In this document: positions 8,178-16,611 of the stretch, piece after piece
How positions within the stretch are numbered: position 1 is the stretch's first letter
How the letters are laid out: each line of letters begins with the position of its first letter
DNA from: Rhodoferax sp.
GTDB taxonomy: Bacteria; Pseudomonadota; Gammaproteobacteria; Burkholderiales; Burkholderiaceae_C
Length of the DNA: 64,000 nucleotides
Assembly: GCF_018780565.1 (NCBI RefSeq)
Contig: NZ_JADMJN010000002.1
Location: 434,001-498,000, forward strand
Reading direction: 5' to 3'
Made by a program: the position numbers and the translations under genes
The notes under the pieces: model-generated
Databases searched by the model: none
What the model saw: only the letters and a program-made list of their open reading frames with translations
Told to the model about the DNA's origin: nothing

Positions 8178-8929
8178 GCTTTCCGCTCATCACTGACCCT
8201 TACTTTTACGCCGTCACCATTCCTGCCGTGCTCTTGCTGGGTGTCAGCAAGAGCGGCTTTGGCGCCGGTTTTGGTTCGCTGGCGGTGCCGATGATGGCGC
8301 TGGCGGTCAGCGTGCCGCAGGCGGCTGCGATTCTGATGCCGGTATTGCTGGTGATGGATATTCTGGGTATGGCGGCGTTTCGCAAGGACTTCGACCTGAA
8401 ACTGCTGAAATTCCTGATTCCCTTCGGGCTGGTGGGCATTGTGATCGGGGCGCTGCTTTTCAAGCTGCTGGACCCTCATACCGTGGCCGGCATTGTGGGC
8501 GTTTTCACCCTGGTGTTTCTGGCGCAGCGCCTGTTGTTTCCGCCCAAGGCTGACAGTGCCCCACCTCCCAAATGGCTGGGCGCCATCCTGACCGCCACCT
8601 CGGGCTTCACCAGCTTCATCGCTCATGCAGGGGGGCCACCAATCAACGCCTACATAATCCCCCTGCGCCTGTCCCCGGTGAAGTTCACCGCCACCATGGC
8701 GTTTTTCTTCTTTGTCATCAACCTGTCCAAGTGGATTCCCTATGCCTGGCTGGGCTTGCTGGACATGCGCAATATGGCGACCTCGCTGGTGCTGCTGCCG
8801 ATTGCGCCGATCGGCGTGCTGGTAGGGGTGCGCATGGCCCGGCGTATCAATCAGGTACTTTTTTACCGGTTGGTGTACCTGGGCATGTTTCTCACCGGGA
8901 TCAAGCTGGTGTGGGATGCCGTGCGCTGA
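8174..8929 (+). CDS. TSUP (TauE/SafE) family anion transporter
   Basis: A 251-residue membrane protein with about eight hydrophobic segments. It carries the TSUP repeats: GVSKSGFGAGFGSLAVP in the first half and ATSGFTSFIAHAGGPPINAY in the second. The family exports sulfite, sulfoacetate or related organic anions. GTG at 8174 overlaps the thiolase TGA by four bases, implying translational coupling, and removes a non-membrane N-terminal run that an upstream start would add. The pairing with a thiolase suggests transport of an acid linked to that pathway, but the substrate is unproven. Confidence 0.85.
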   Translation: MSFPLITDPYFYAVTIPAVLLLGVSKSGFGAGFGSLAVPMMALAVSVPQAAAILMPVLLVMDILGMAAFRKDFDLKLLKFLIPFGLVGIVIGALLFKLLDPHTVAGIVGVFTLVFLAQRLLFPPKADSAPPPKWLGAILTATSGFTSFIAHAGGPPINAYIIPLRLSPVKFTATMAFFFFVINLSKWIPYAWLGLLDMRNMATSLVLLPIAPIGVLVGVRMARRINQVLFYRLVYLGMFLTGIKLVWDAVR

Positions 8930-8931
8930 TT

Positions 8932-8990
8932 GCTATATAAATAGTAGCTGTTTGATGATTGAAATCAAGGGTTATAGCTTGGTTTACTTA
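8932..8990 (+). repeat. dispersed palindromic element, copy B
   Basis: GCTATATAAATAGTAGCT (8932-8949), then 21 bases, then GTTATAGCT at 8971. It fills most of the 72-base gap between the TSUP and kefB-like genes, which are convergent. Confidence 0.7.
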
Positions 8991-9001
8991 TAGATACGGA
9001 C

Positions 9002-10828
9002 TTACTTATCCCAGTCCTGCGGCCGCCGCTGCGCTCGTTGCGCCCGCTCTTGCGCCATTTGTTCTTCCAGCTGTTGGCGGCCCTGTTTGACCACGGCAAT
9101 CAGTTTGGCCTGGTCCTTGTAGTGCGGATGCAGCTTCTCAAACAGTTCCAGGTTGTGCTGGCGAAAGCGCATGGTGGTCTGGCGTGCAGCGTGGGGCTCG
9201 TGTCCCAGCAGTTCCAGCACACTGCGCGCACTGCGCAGGCTGGACTCGAACATCTCACGCTCCACATGCATCACGCCCCGCTCGCGGAGTTTGTTCCAAT
9301 GGGTCACGTCGCGGGCACGTGCCACGATTTGCAATTGGGGAAAATGCTCCTGGGCCAGGTCCACGATGTCCAGCGATTGTTCGACGCCGTCCACGGCCAC
9401 CACCAAAATCCTGGCGTGGGCGGCTCCGGCTGTGCGCAGCAAGTCGAGACGCGATGCATCGCCGTAGAACACCCGGTAGCCGAAGTTGCGGGCGACTTCA
9501 ATCATGTCGGCATCGTGGTCCAGTACCGTGCAGGGAATGTCTTGCGCCAGCAGCAGGCGCGCGATGATCTGCCCGTAGCGGCCGTAGCCGGCAATCACAA
9601 TTGGCGCGTCCTGTTGCTCGGAAATTTCCGCCATGGGTGTCACGCCACAGTTGGCATAACGCGGCAGCAGCAGCTTGTCTATCGCCACCAGCAGCAAGGG
9701 GCTCACCAGCATGGATACCGCCACAGCGCCAATCAGCAGTGAGGCGGTTTCGGCTGGAAACACCTTGGCCCCCGAGGCCGCCTGAAACACGACAAACGCG
9801 AATTCTCCGCCCTGGGCCAGCAGCAGGGTGAAGACGGGCCGCTCCTGAAACGGCAGCTTCATCAGCCGGGCCAGCAGGTAGATGGTGACGCCCTTGACGC
9901 CGAGAAAGCCGACCACAATCAAGGCCATCAGGCCTGGCGACTGGCGCAGCACGCCAAAGTCAATGCTCATGCCGACAGCGATGAAAAACAGGCCCAGCAG
10001 CAAACCCTTGAAGGGCTCGATATTGGTTTCCAGTTCGCGCCGGTATTCGCTTTCGGCCAGCAGCACGCCGGCCAGAAAGGCTCCCAGCGCCATGGACAGG
10101 CCGACCAGTTGCATCAAGCCGGCAATGCCCACCACCAGCAGCAGGGAAGCCGCCGTGAAGATTTCGGGTGTCTTGGAGCGCGCAATCCAGCGAAACAAGG
10201 GGCGCATGAGCAAACGCCCACCCAGAATGATGCTGGCAATGACTGCTATTATTTTTATAGCTTCAAGCGCATGATTGGCAGGGGCCAAGGCTTCACTTTG
10301 TCCCGCAATTCCGCCCAGAAGCGGTAGCAGTGCCAGGATCGGGATGGCGGCCACGTCCTGGAACAGCAGGATCGAAAACGAGGCTTGTCCGCTTCCGGTG
10401 GGCATCAGGTTACGCTCGCCCATCACTTGCAGCGCAATTGCTGTGCTGGACAGCGCCAGCCCCAAGCCCGCCACCAGGGCTACCCGCCAGCTTACGCCAA
10501 ACGCCAGGGCCACGAGGCTCAGGAGCAGGGCGCAGCCCAGCACCTGCGCGCTACCCCAGCCAAAGATCGGCCGGCGCAGGCTCCACAGACGCCTGGGCTC
10601 CAGTTCCAGCCCGACCAGGAACAGCATCAGGACCACGCCAAATTCCGCAAAATGCAGAATATCTTCCACATTGGTGACCAGGCCCAGCCCCCAGGGGCCA
10701 ATCACAATGCCGGCCGCCAGGTAGCCAATGATCGAGCCCAGACCCAGGGCCTTGCTCAAGGGTACGGCAATCACGGCGGCGCTGAGGTAGATGAAGCTGT
10801 TGACCAGCCAGGTGGGGGCGTGTTCCAT
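9002..10828 (-). CDS. kefB: CPA2 cation:proton antiporter, KefB/KefC type
   Basis: A 608-residue protein. The N-terminal 12-13 membrane helices carry the CPA2 signatures LGYLAAG-like SIIGYLAAGIVIGP, ALSSTAIALQVM and LLFQDVAAIPILA. A linker is followed by a RCK/TrkA-N domain from about residue 405 (IVIAGYGRYGQ, then VLDHDADMIE and YGDASRLDLL). KefB/C efflux potassium in exchange for protons, gated by glutathione adducts. The downstream-strand neighbour at 10848-11498 encodes a KefF-like quinone reductase, which supports a Kef system. Copy C of the dispersed element sits in the membrane part and reads Ala-Ile-Lys-Ile-Ile-Ala. Confidence 0.85.
   Translation of the reverse strand: MEHAPTWLVNSFIYLSAAVIAVPLSKALGLGSIIGYLAAGIVIGPWGLGLVTNVEDILHFAEFGVVLMLFLVGLELEPRRLWSLRRPIFGWGSAQVLGCALLLSLVALAFGVSWRVALVAGLGLALSSTAIALQVMGERNLMPTGSGQASFSILLFQDVAAIPILALLPLLGGIAGQSEALAPANHALEAIKIIAVIASIILGGRLLMRPLFRWIARSKTPEIFTAASLLLVVGIAGLMQLVGLSMALGAFLAGVLLAESEYRRELETNIEPFKGLLLGLFFIAVGMSIDFGVLRQSPGLMALIVVGFLGVKGVTIYLLARLMKLPFQERPVFTLLLAQGGEFAFVVFQAASGAKVFPAETASLLIGAVAVSMLVSPLLLVAIDKLLLPRYANCGVTPMAEISEQQDAPIVIAGYGRYGQIIARLLLAQDIPCTVLDHDADMIEVARNFGYRVFYGDASRLDLLRTAGAAHARILVVAVDGVEQSLDIVDLAQEHFPQLQIVARARDVTHWNKLRERGVMHVEREMFESSLRSARSVLELLGHEPHAARQTTMRFRQHNLELFEKLHPHYKDQAKLIAVVKQGRQQLEEQMAQERAQRAQRRPQDWDK
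10245..10300 (+). repeat. dispersed palindromic element, copy C
   Basis: GCTATTATTTTTATAGCT (10245-10262), then 21 bases, then GCCAAGGCT at 10284. It lies inside the kefB-like gene, antisense to it, in a loop/helix between conserved antiporter segments. Confidence 0.7.
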
Positions 10829-10847
10829 GTTGGTCCTTGGTCAGTCC

Positions 10848-11498
10848 CTAGTCGGTTTCAGGGCGATCCACTGCCGGCACTTCGCAGGCTGGGCAGCTGT
10901 CGAGGTCTTCAAGCTCGGGCCAGTGCGGATAGCTTTGCAGGCGCTGCTGAAATACCTCCCGATGCCGGGTGAGCTCGGCCTCGGGGGCCGTGCGGGCGCC
11001 ATGCAGCATCAAGGGTGGCAAGAAGCGCATGCCGCACAGGGCTGCGGTCTGCTCGTAGGGTGGCAAAAACGCGTCGAATAAATAGCGGTTATAGCCTTGC
11101 GGATGGTAGGAATTCTCCGGACCTCCGGTGGTGCCCACCAGCCACAGGTCTTTGCCCTGCAGTGCATGTCCGCCCATGCCATAAGCCCAGCCGTAGCCAA
11201 GCACCTCGTCGAGCCAGAGCTTTTGCAGGGCGGGCATCGAATACCAGTGAATGGGGTGCATCAACACAATCAGCTGTGCCGCCTCCACCCGGGTCCGTTC
11301 GCGGGTCACGTCAATGCAATAGTCCGGGTAGCGGCCGTACAGGTCGCAAATATCGACCCGCGAAACACTGCGCGCGCTGGCCAGCAACTGCCGGTTCACC
11401 CGGGATTCGCGCCAGTTGGGGTGAGCTGCCAGGAGGTAAATGTCCTGTGCCGCAGGGTTGGCGGCGGGTGGGGGCAGGGTTTGGCTTTGTGGGTCCAT
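10848..11498 (-). CDS. kefF: NAD(P)H-dependent flavin oxidoreductase, KefF-like
   Basis: A 216-residue flavodoxin-like quinone reductase. It has YLLAAHPNWRESRVNRQLL at the N-terminus (the FMN phosphate loop region), the family motif IVLMHPIHWYSMPALQKLWLDEVL, and the FMN/active-site segment LWLVGTTGGPENSYHPQGYNR. Such proteins are the ancillary subunits that stimulate KefB/KefC. The gene ends 19 bases before the kefB start on the same strand, so the two form an operon. The start at 11498 is preferred over an ATG at 11525, which overlaps the upstream region of the divergent parA-like gene. The C-terminus is longer than E. coli KefF (176 residues). Confidence 0.8.
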   Translation of the reverse strand: MDPQSQTLPPPAANPAAQDIYLLAAHPNWRESRVNRQLLASARSVSRVDICDLYGRYPDYCIDVTRERTRVEAAQLIVLMHPIHWYSMPALQKLWLDEVLGYGWAYGMGGHALQGKDLWLVGTTGGPENSYHPQGYNRYLFDAFLPPYEQTAALCGMRFLPPLMLHGARTAPEAELTRHREVFQQRLQSYPHWPELEDLDSCPACEVPAVDRPETD

Positions 11499-11541
11499 GC
11501 CGTTACCATAGCGCACAAATCTCATTTCCGAGGAGTGCGTG

Positions 11542-12159
11542 ATGCCAGTGGTCGTCGTTGCGAATCCAAAAGGCGGTGTGGGCAAGTCCACCCTGTCCAC
11601 CAATATTGCGGGTTATTACGCTCGACAAGGCCATGCCGTGATGCTCGGTGATGCGGATAGCCAGCAGTCTTCGCGCCTGTGGCTGGGGCTGCGCCCGTCA
11701 GTGGCTCGTGCCATCAGTTCATGGGATGTGGACGCTGACCAGATTGCCAAGCCGCCCAAAGGCACTACCCATGTGGTGCTGGACACGCCCGCCGGCCTGC
11801 GCGGGCGACGCTTGAATGACGTGATCAAGATGGCTGACAAGGTGATCGTGCCCCTGCAGCCCAGTATTTTTGATATTTTTGCGACGCGGGCGTTTCTGGA
11901 TGAGCTGCTGAAGAACAAGCACCGTGACAAATTGCAGATTGGCCTGGTGGGCATGCGGGTGGACGGCCGCACCATCGCTGCCGACAAGCTCCACGAATTT
12001 GTGGACACGCTGGGCTTGCCGGTTTTGGGCTATCTGCGTGATACGCAGAACTACATTCATTTGGCAGCGCGCGGCCTGACCCTGTTTGACGTCGCCCCGG
12101 GCCGGGTGGAGAAGGATTTGACCCAATGGCAAGCCATTTGCCAGTGGCTGGATGCCTGA
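11542..12159 (+). CDS. ParA/MinD-type ATPase
   Basis: A 205-residue P-loop ATPase with the deviant Walker A motif KGGVGKST at residues 10-17. It also has a switch-like VVLDTPAGL segment near residue 75 and VIVPLQPSIFDIFATRAF. It resembles small ParA-family proteins that partition or position cargo on the nucleoid or membrane. No parB follows, so chromosome partition is unlikely and the cargo is unknown. AGGAG at 11531-11535 is well spaced from the ATG at 11542, which decides this start over the GTG three bases earlier. Confidence 0.82.
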   Translation: MPVVVVANPKGGVGKSTLSTNIAGYYARQGHAVMLGDADSQQSSRLWLGLRPSVARAISSWDVDADQIAKPPKGTTHVVLDTPAGLRGRRLNDVIKMADKVIVPLQPSIFDIFATRAFLDELLKNKHRDKLQIGLVGMRVDGRTIAADKLHEFVDTLGLPVLGYLRDTQNYIHLAARGLTLFDVAPGRVEKDLTQWQAICQWLDA

Positions 12160-12219
12160 GCGGGCCGATTTGTCGCTCAGCTGACAAGTGAGCCTTTGCC
12201 AAGTTGCTACAGTCGTGCC

Positions 12220-12675
12220 ATGAAAACATTCCAAACCATCTCCGAAGTGGCCGCTCTTGTCGGTCAGGAAGTCGCCGTCAGCGACTGGCTCACCATCACC
12301 CAGGAACAGGTCAACCAGTTTGCGCAGGCCACCGGCGACCACCAGTGGATCCATGTAGACGTCGAGAAAGCCAAAGCCGGTCCGTTTGGCGGGCCCATTG
12401 CGCACGGGTTTTTGACGCTGTCGCTGATTCCAAGGTTTTTCGAGTCTTCGATGGAGATCGTGGAAACCCGCATGGGCGTGAATTACGGCCTGAACAAGGT
12501 GCGTTTCACCTCGCCAGTGCCTGTGGGCAGCCGTCTGCGCGCCCGCATGAAGCTGCTCAAGAGCGAGCCGATCGACAACAACGGTGCCCAGATGACATGG
12601 GAAGTTGCCGTTGAACGCGAAGGTTCCGCCAAACCGGTGTGCGTGGCAGAGTCCCTGTCACGGCGCTACCCTTGA
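12220..12675 (+). CDS. MaoC-like (R)-specific enoyl-CoA hydratase
   Basis: A 151-residue hot-dog-fold protein of the MaoC/NodN branch. The hydratase signature is clear: FAQATGDHQWIHVD, followed by GPFGGPIAHGFLTLSL. It supplies the catalytic Asp and His that hydrate trans-2-enoyl-CoA to (R)-3-hydroxyacyl-CoA, feeding beta-oxidation or polyhydroxyalkanoate synthesis. It is monocistronic with a bidirectional terminator just downstream. The exact acyl-CoA substrate is not predictable. Confidence 0.85.
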   Translation: MKTFQTISEVAALVGQEVAVSDWLTITQEQVNQFAQATGDHQWIHVDVEKAKAGPFGGPIAHGFLTLSLIPRFFESSMEIVETRMGVNYGLNKVRFTSPVPVGSRLRARMKLLKSEPIDNNGAQMTWEVAVEREGSAKPVCVAESLSRRYP

Positions 12676-12700
12676 TCACCAGTTGTTTCTGACGCCCATA

Positions 12701-12727
12701 AAAAAACCCGCCATGGCGGCGGGTTTT
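12701..12727. terminator. bidirectional rho-independent terminator
   Basis: A6-CCCGCC-ATGGC-GGCGGG-T4. The stem is at 12707-12712 and 12718-12723. It lies between two convergent genes (MaoC-like and DUF4148) and can serve both. Confidence 0.8.
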
Positions 12728-12749
12728 CAGACAAGCGCAAAGGCTTGGC

Positions 12750-13094
12750 TTACACACTGCGTCCAGACATGAATGCAACCGCCGCTGTCGCGCTTTGCAT
12801 GGGCAGGGTGCCATTCTTCTTGGCGATCAGGAACTCGTTTCGCACCGCTTCGCGGGTTGTCGTGCTTGGAATGGCCGAGAAGTCAGTAACCTGTGCATCG
12901 CTGTTCTGGGGCAAGGCGCCTGCATTTTTGGCTGCCAGGTAGTTGGCCTTCACGGCCTCGCGGGTGGTTGTGCTGGCCATTGCAGCGTAGTCAATGACCT
13001 GTGCATCGGCGTTTGGAGAGATTGCGGCGAAGCTGGTGCCTGCGATCAGACCGGTGGCGAGGATCAATGCGGATGCGACAAATTTGGTTTTCAT
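12750..13094 (-). CDS. DUF4148 family secreted protein
   Basis: A 114-residue protein with a signal peptide (MKTKFVASALILATGL..GTSFA). The mature part contains two tandem copies of a roughly 32-residue unit. Each starts N-x-DAQV-x-D-[YF]-x-A and contains STTTREAV followed by AKNAG or AKKNG. The layout matches short betaproteobacterial DUF4148 proteins of unknown periplasmic function. The ATG at 13094 with an AGGAAA site upstream is chosen, because a longer frame would precede the signal peptide. The region up to the LysR gene (13095-13306) is AT-rich and should hold promoters for both. Confidence 0.8.
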   Translation of the reverse strand: MKTKFVASALILATGLIAGTSFAAISPNADAQVIDYAAMASTTTREAVKANYLAAKNAGALPQNSDAQVTDFSAIPSTTTREAVRNEFLIAKKNGTLPMQSATAAVAFMSGRSV

Positions 13095-13306
13095 GATGGT
13101 TTCCTTCAAAAGTTGATAGACATTCCAGGCAGGGCGGAAATCATTTTTTTCCGATCTGTCTGGCCTCGGTGAGTCGTCTATTTGGTTTCGGCTCATCGAT
13201 GGGATGAACTTTAGGCCTGTTCCTCACTTTTAAAAACCATACGGTCAGTAATTTACCATTGCTAAAAATGCAATAATTAAAAATACCAATGTAAATTCTT
13301 GCGAAT

Positions 13307-14212
13307 ATGGATCGACTTTTATCAATGCGGGTGTTCCAGCGGGTGGTCGACGAAGGTGGCTTTGCCGCTGCTGCCCGGGCGATGGACATGTCACCGGCTG
13401 GCGTGACCCGCTTGTTTGGTGATCTGGAGCAGCATCTCGGTGCGCGCCTCATGAATCGCACAACCCGCAAACTGGCCCTGACGGATGCGGGGGAGACCTA
13501 TCTGGTGCGGGTGCGAGGCATCCTGAGCGAAATCGACGATGCCGAGGCGGCGGTGGTCTCCAGCAATCAGGAGATCCAGGGTACGGTTCATGTGCTGACC
13601 TCGCCGGTGTTGGCCAGTTATTACCTGGCGCCCCGCATCGCGGCATGGCATGAGCGCTACCCCAAGGTGGCGCTGGAGATTGCGATCGATCCCTTTCCTC
13701 AATCCCGGGTGGACGAGTTTGACGTCACTTTCATGGTGGTGGACGAGGGCTACGATGCCAACGTCGTGGCACGGCCCTTGGCCACCAGCGAATGGATTGT
13801 GTGTGCCTCGCCGAAATACCTGCAGCGCACTGGAACGCCGCTTGTTCCTCAGGATCTGGCGCAGCGGGAGTATCTGAAGTACCCACGCCAGCAAGTTGGG
13901 GGCACCAGCAGCCGGCGTCTTGGCTTGCGCCCCCTGCAGGGGGATGGTGCGTCGGTTGAGGTGGAAATGCGGGAGGTTTTGCAATCCATTAGTTTCGATG
14001 TTTTGTGTCGTGCGACGCTCGATGGTGTTGGCATCTCGATCCTGTCGCGGATGCTGGTGTCGCGTTACCTGGCGAGCGGGGAATTGGTGCATCTATTGCC
14101 AGACTGGATTTTTGGCCGATTGACGGTCTATGGCGCCGTGCCTTCGCGCAAGCTGATACCGGCTCGCACCCGCGCTTTTCTTGCGTTTGCCAGCGAGCAT
14201 CTGACGGCCTAG
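13307..14212 (+). CDS. LysR-family transcriptional regulator
   Basis: A 301-residue regulator with an N-terminal winged HTH. It begins MDRLLSMRVFQRVVDEGGF and continues through AAAARAMDMSPAGVTRLFGDLEQHLGARLMNRTTR. A LysR substrate-binding domain follows. The subgroup resembles regulators that act on adjacent or divergent genes, and the only divergent neighbour is the DUF4148 gene 212 bases away. Its stop overlaps the stop of the convergent trmL gene by four bases. The effector is unknown. Confidence 0.88.
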   Translation: MDRLLSMRVFQRVVDEGGFAAAARAMDMSPAGVTRLFGDLEQHLGARLMNRTTRKLALTDAGETYLVRVRGILSEIDDAEAAVVSSNQEIQGTVHVLTSPVLASYYLAPRIAAWHERYPKVALEIAIDPFPQSRVDEFDVTFMVVDEGYDANVVARPLATSEWIVCASPKYLQRTGTPLVPQDLAQREYLKYPRQQVGGTSSRRLGLRPLQGDGASVEVEMREVLQSISFDVLCRATLDGVGISILSRMLVSRYLASGELVHLLPDWIFGRLTVYGAVPSRKLIPARTRAFLAFASEHLTA

Positions 14213-14706
14213 GACGCGTCGGCCGGGTCCCTGCAGCGCAGTGCCGATCCAAAGCCGTTTTGTCGCCATGCTTCAAAAACTGTCACCGCCACGGCGTTGG
14301 ACAGATTGAGGCTGCGTTGTCCTGCAATCATCGGCAGTTTGATGCCCTGTGCGGGTGCAAACGATTGGCGAACCGCCTCGGAAAGCCCCCTTGTTTCAGA
14401 GCCAAAAACCAGCCAGTCCCCTGGTGCAAACTGCACTTCATGCACCCCTCGGGTGGCGCGGGTGGTCAGGGCAAACATGCGATCACGTACCGGTTGTTCA
14501 GTATCGAGAAACACCTGCCAGCTGGCATGGCGTTTGAGTTCGGCGTACTCGTGGTAATCCAGTCCCGCACGGCGCATGTGCTTGTCGTCCATTGAAAAAC
14601 CCAGCGGCTCAATCAAGTGAAGTGTGCAGCCGGTATTGGCCGAGAGACGAATGACGTTGCCGGTGTTGGGCGGAATTTCCGGTTCGACGAGGACGATATG
14701 AAACAT
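14209..14706 (-). CDS. trmL: tRNA (cytidine(34)-2'-O)-methyltransferase
   Basis: A 165-residue SPOUT methyltransferase. The start FHIVLVEPEIPPNTGNVIRL, the central WLVFGSETRGL and the C-terminal knot MIAGQRSLNLSNAVAVTVFEAWRQ are diagnostic of TrmL. TrmL 2'-O-methylates the wobble nucleotide of tRNA-Leu isoacceptors using S-adenosylmethionine. Its length fits the family (about 155-160 residues). It converges with the LysR gene, the two stops sharing CTAG. Confidence 0.92.
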   Translation of the reverse strand: MFHIVLVEPEIPPNTGNVIRLSANTGCTLHLIEPLGFSMDDKHMRRAGLDYHEYAELKRHASWQVFLDTEQPVRDRMFALTTRATRGVHEVQFAPGDWLVFGSETRGLSEAVRQSFAPAQGIKLPMIAGQRSLNLSNAVAVTVFEAWRQNGFGSALRCRDPADAS

Positions 14707-14737
14707 GGGGTGCTATTGTCCCAGTTTGGTGCCGCGC

Positions 14738-15442
14738 CTAACTTTCGAAGTCCGTACGAGCAATCACGACACCGGTGATATGCGCCGCGCCGGCCGCCCG
14801 CAGTACCCCCGCGGCTGCAAAAAGGGAGGCGCCGCTGGTCATCACATCGTCCACCAGAACCACCCGGGAGCCCTTGACCCGTCCATGACGCAGCGGGTCC
14901 AGCGCAAACGCATCCTTGACACTGGTCAGCCGGTCTGCCCTATTGAGTGCACTCTGCGGCGGCGTGTCCTTGATGCGCAGCAACAGGTTTGGGGCGGTCT
15001 TGCCGGGTGCGAGTTGCCTGGCCAGCAACAGCGCCTGGTTGAAGCCACGGGTGCGCAACCGGGTCTTTGACAGGGGGATGGGCAGAACCAGATCGGCGGC
15101 GTCCAGCGCAGGTTCCACCCATGGGCTACTTCGCAGCAACAAGGCGAAGGCATTGGCATGTCCGGGGTGCTGGTGGAACTTGTAATCAATGATCAGGTCG
15201 GCCCAGGGGTAGTCGTACGACACCGCAGTCAGGCAGGCGTCCAGCGCGAGCGGATTCTTGACGCAGGCGCCGCACTGTTTGACGGCCGCAGGCAGTGGCA
15301 GCGCACAGGTCTGGCAGCGGGCTTGGGGCTGGGCGAAGCGACTCACACAGGCCTCGCAGAACGGTTGTGCCGGCCAGCGATGGCATACCAGGCACTGGCT
15401 GGGCAGCGCATCCAACATCCCTTTGATCCATCCGGCAAACAT
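14738..15442 (-). CDS. comF: ComF-family phosphoribosyltransferase-like protein
   Basis: A 234-residue protein. The N-terminal zinc-binding double Cys pairs (CLVC, CEAC, then CQTC and CGAC) precede the PRTase-like domain ending VVLVDDVMTSGASL, the PRPP-binding loop. ComF/GntX family members take part in DNA uptake in competent bacteria, though the biochemical activity is unresolved. The ATG at 15442 is chosen because residues just after it (GWIKGMLDALP) lead directly into the zinc motif. It is divergent from the methyltransferase gene, with only 36 bases between starts. Confidence 0.85.
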   Translation of the reverse strand: MFAGWIKGMLDALPSQCLVCHRWPAQPFCEACVSRFAQPQARCQTCALPLPAAVKQCGACVKNPLALDACLTAVSYDYPWADLIIDYKFHQHPGHANAFALLLRSSPWVEPALDAADLVLPIPLSKTRLRTRGFNQALLLARQLAPGKTAPNLLLRIKDTPPQSALNRADRLTSVKDAFALDPLRHGRVKGSRVVLVDDVMTSGASLFAAAGVLRAAGAAHITGVVIARTDFES

Positions 15443-15478
15443 GGAGTCAATATACTCTGCCGACCAATCCTGCTCGCC

Positions 15479-16366
15479 ATGCCAACCCAGCGTCCCCCAA
15501 CCATCGACCCATCCGCCGCCAGCCGCTGGCACCATCTGTCTGCGCCGGCCTCACCGTGGCTGCATGAGGAAGTGGCGCGTCGCATGGAAGAGCGACTGGA
15601 GTGGATCAAGCTCAAGCCAAAAAGCTGGGCGCACTGGGAACCCTCGCGCGGAGGACTGCAGGCGCATGCCTTGCTGGCCCGACGGTACCCGGAGGCAGAC
15701 TGCTTTGTGGCCGAGGTGAACGAGGCCAGGATGCAATCCGTTGCGCAGCAGATGCGCAAGCCCTGGTGGCATAAGTCCCGCTGGGTAGATCGACTACCGC
15801 GATTCGAGCTTCCGCCTGCCGGCGCGGTTCAAATGCTGTGGGCCAACATGGCCTTGCACATGGCAGCCGATCCTCAAGAGGTGTTGGCACAGTGGCATCG
15901 CTCATTGGCGGTGGATGGATTTGTCATGTTTTCCTGCCTGGGTCCGGATACCTTGAAAGAGCTGCGCGGGATTTACCAGGGCCTGGGCTGGCCGTCACCT
16001 TCTCATGAATTCACTGACATGCACGACTGGGGAGACATGCTGGTTGCCGCCGGCTTTGCGGAGCCGGTGATGGACATGGAGCGCATCACCTTGACCTTTG
16101 ACACGCCGCAGCGCCTGCTGGAAGAGTTGCGTGGCTTGGGGCGTAACCTGCATACCCAGCGTTTTCCCGCCCTTCGAGGACGGCTCTGGCGTGATCAATT
16201 GCACCAGTCGCTGCAAAGTGCGCCGTTACAGGTGACCTTCGAGGTCATTTATGGGCATGCTTTCAAGCCTTCGCCCCGTCTCAGCATGCGCCCCGAAATG
16301 GTTCTTTCATTGGAAGAAATGCGCCAAACCTTGAATCAGCGCAAAACCTATCGCCCCAATCCTTGA
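15479..16366 (+). CDS. BioC-like SAM-dependent methyltransferase
   Basis: A 295-residue protein with an N-terminal helical segment (EVARRMEERLEWIKLKPKSWA). A degraded class-I methyltransferase core has MLWANMALHMAADPQEVLAQWHRSL in the position of motif post-II and VMFSCLGPDTLKELR in the BioC-specific region. This resembles betaproteobacterial BioC-like proteins. True BioC methylates malonyl-ACP to start biotin synthesis. No bio genes are nearby, and the glycine-rich motif I is not obvious, so activity is uncertain. Confidence 0.7.
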   Translation: MPTQRPPTIDPSAASRWHHLSAPASPWLHEEVARRMEERLEWIKLKPKSWAHWEPSRGGLQAHALLARRYPEADCFVAEVNEARMQSVAQQMRKPWWHKSRWVDRLPRFELPPAGAVQMLWANMALHMAADPQEVLAQWHRSLAVDGFVMFSCLGPDTLKELRGIYQGLGWPSPSHEFTDMHDWGDMLVAAGFAEPVMDMERITLTFDTPQRLLEELRGLGRNLHTQRFPALRGRLWRDQLHQSLQSAPLQVTFEVIYGHAFKPSPRLSMRPEMVLSLEEMRQTLNQRKTYRPNP

Positions 16367-16611
16367 GAAAAGGGCTTGACAACGCCAGAACCACCGCAGA
16401 GCGTGGGCTACAATCCCCGGCTACAGTTTAGGTGAACGGTTGTTGGTTGAGGTGTGGGCGCTTGCGTGTCCAGTCATCGCGGGTCATTTGGCCAAACCGG
16501 AATGGGCGCCCTGTACTGGCAATAGAAATTCGGATGGCACTGCGGGGTGCGTGAGCGCACGCCCGGTTGTCGGGTCAAATTGGGTTAATTTGAGGCAATG
16601 AAGAAGTGAAC

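Noticed and set aside
11070..11110. TATAGC-containing sequence in the KefF-like gene
   Set aside because: It encodes a conserved segment of the quinone reductase; no palindrome with the right spacing.
16376..16414. TTGACA and TACAAT upstream of coxB as a promoter
   Set aside because: The spacing is 27 bases, too long for a sigma-70 promoter; neither has a partner at 16-18 bases.
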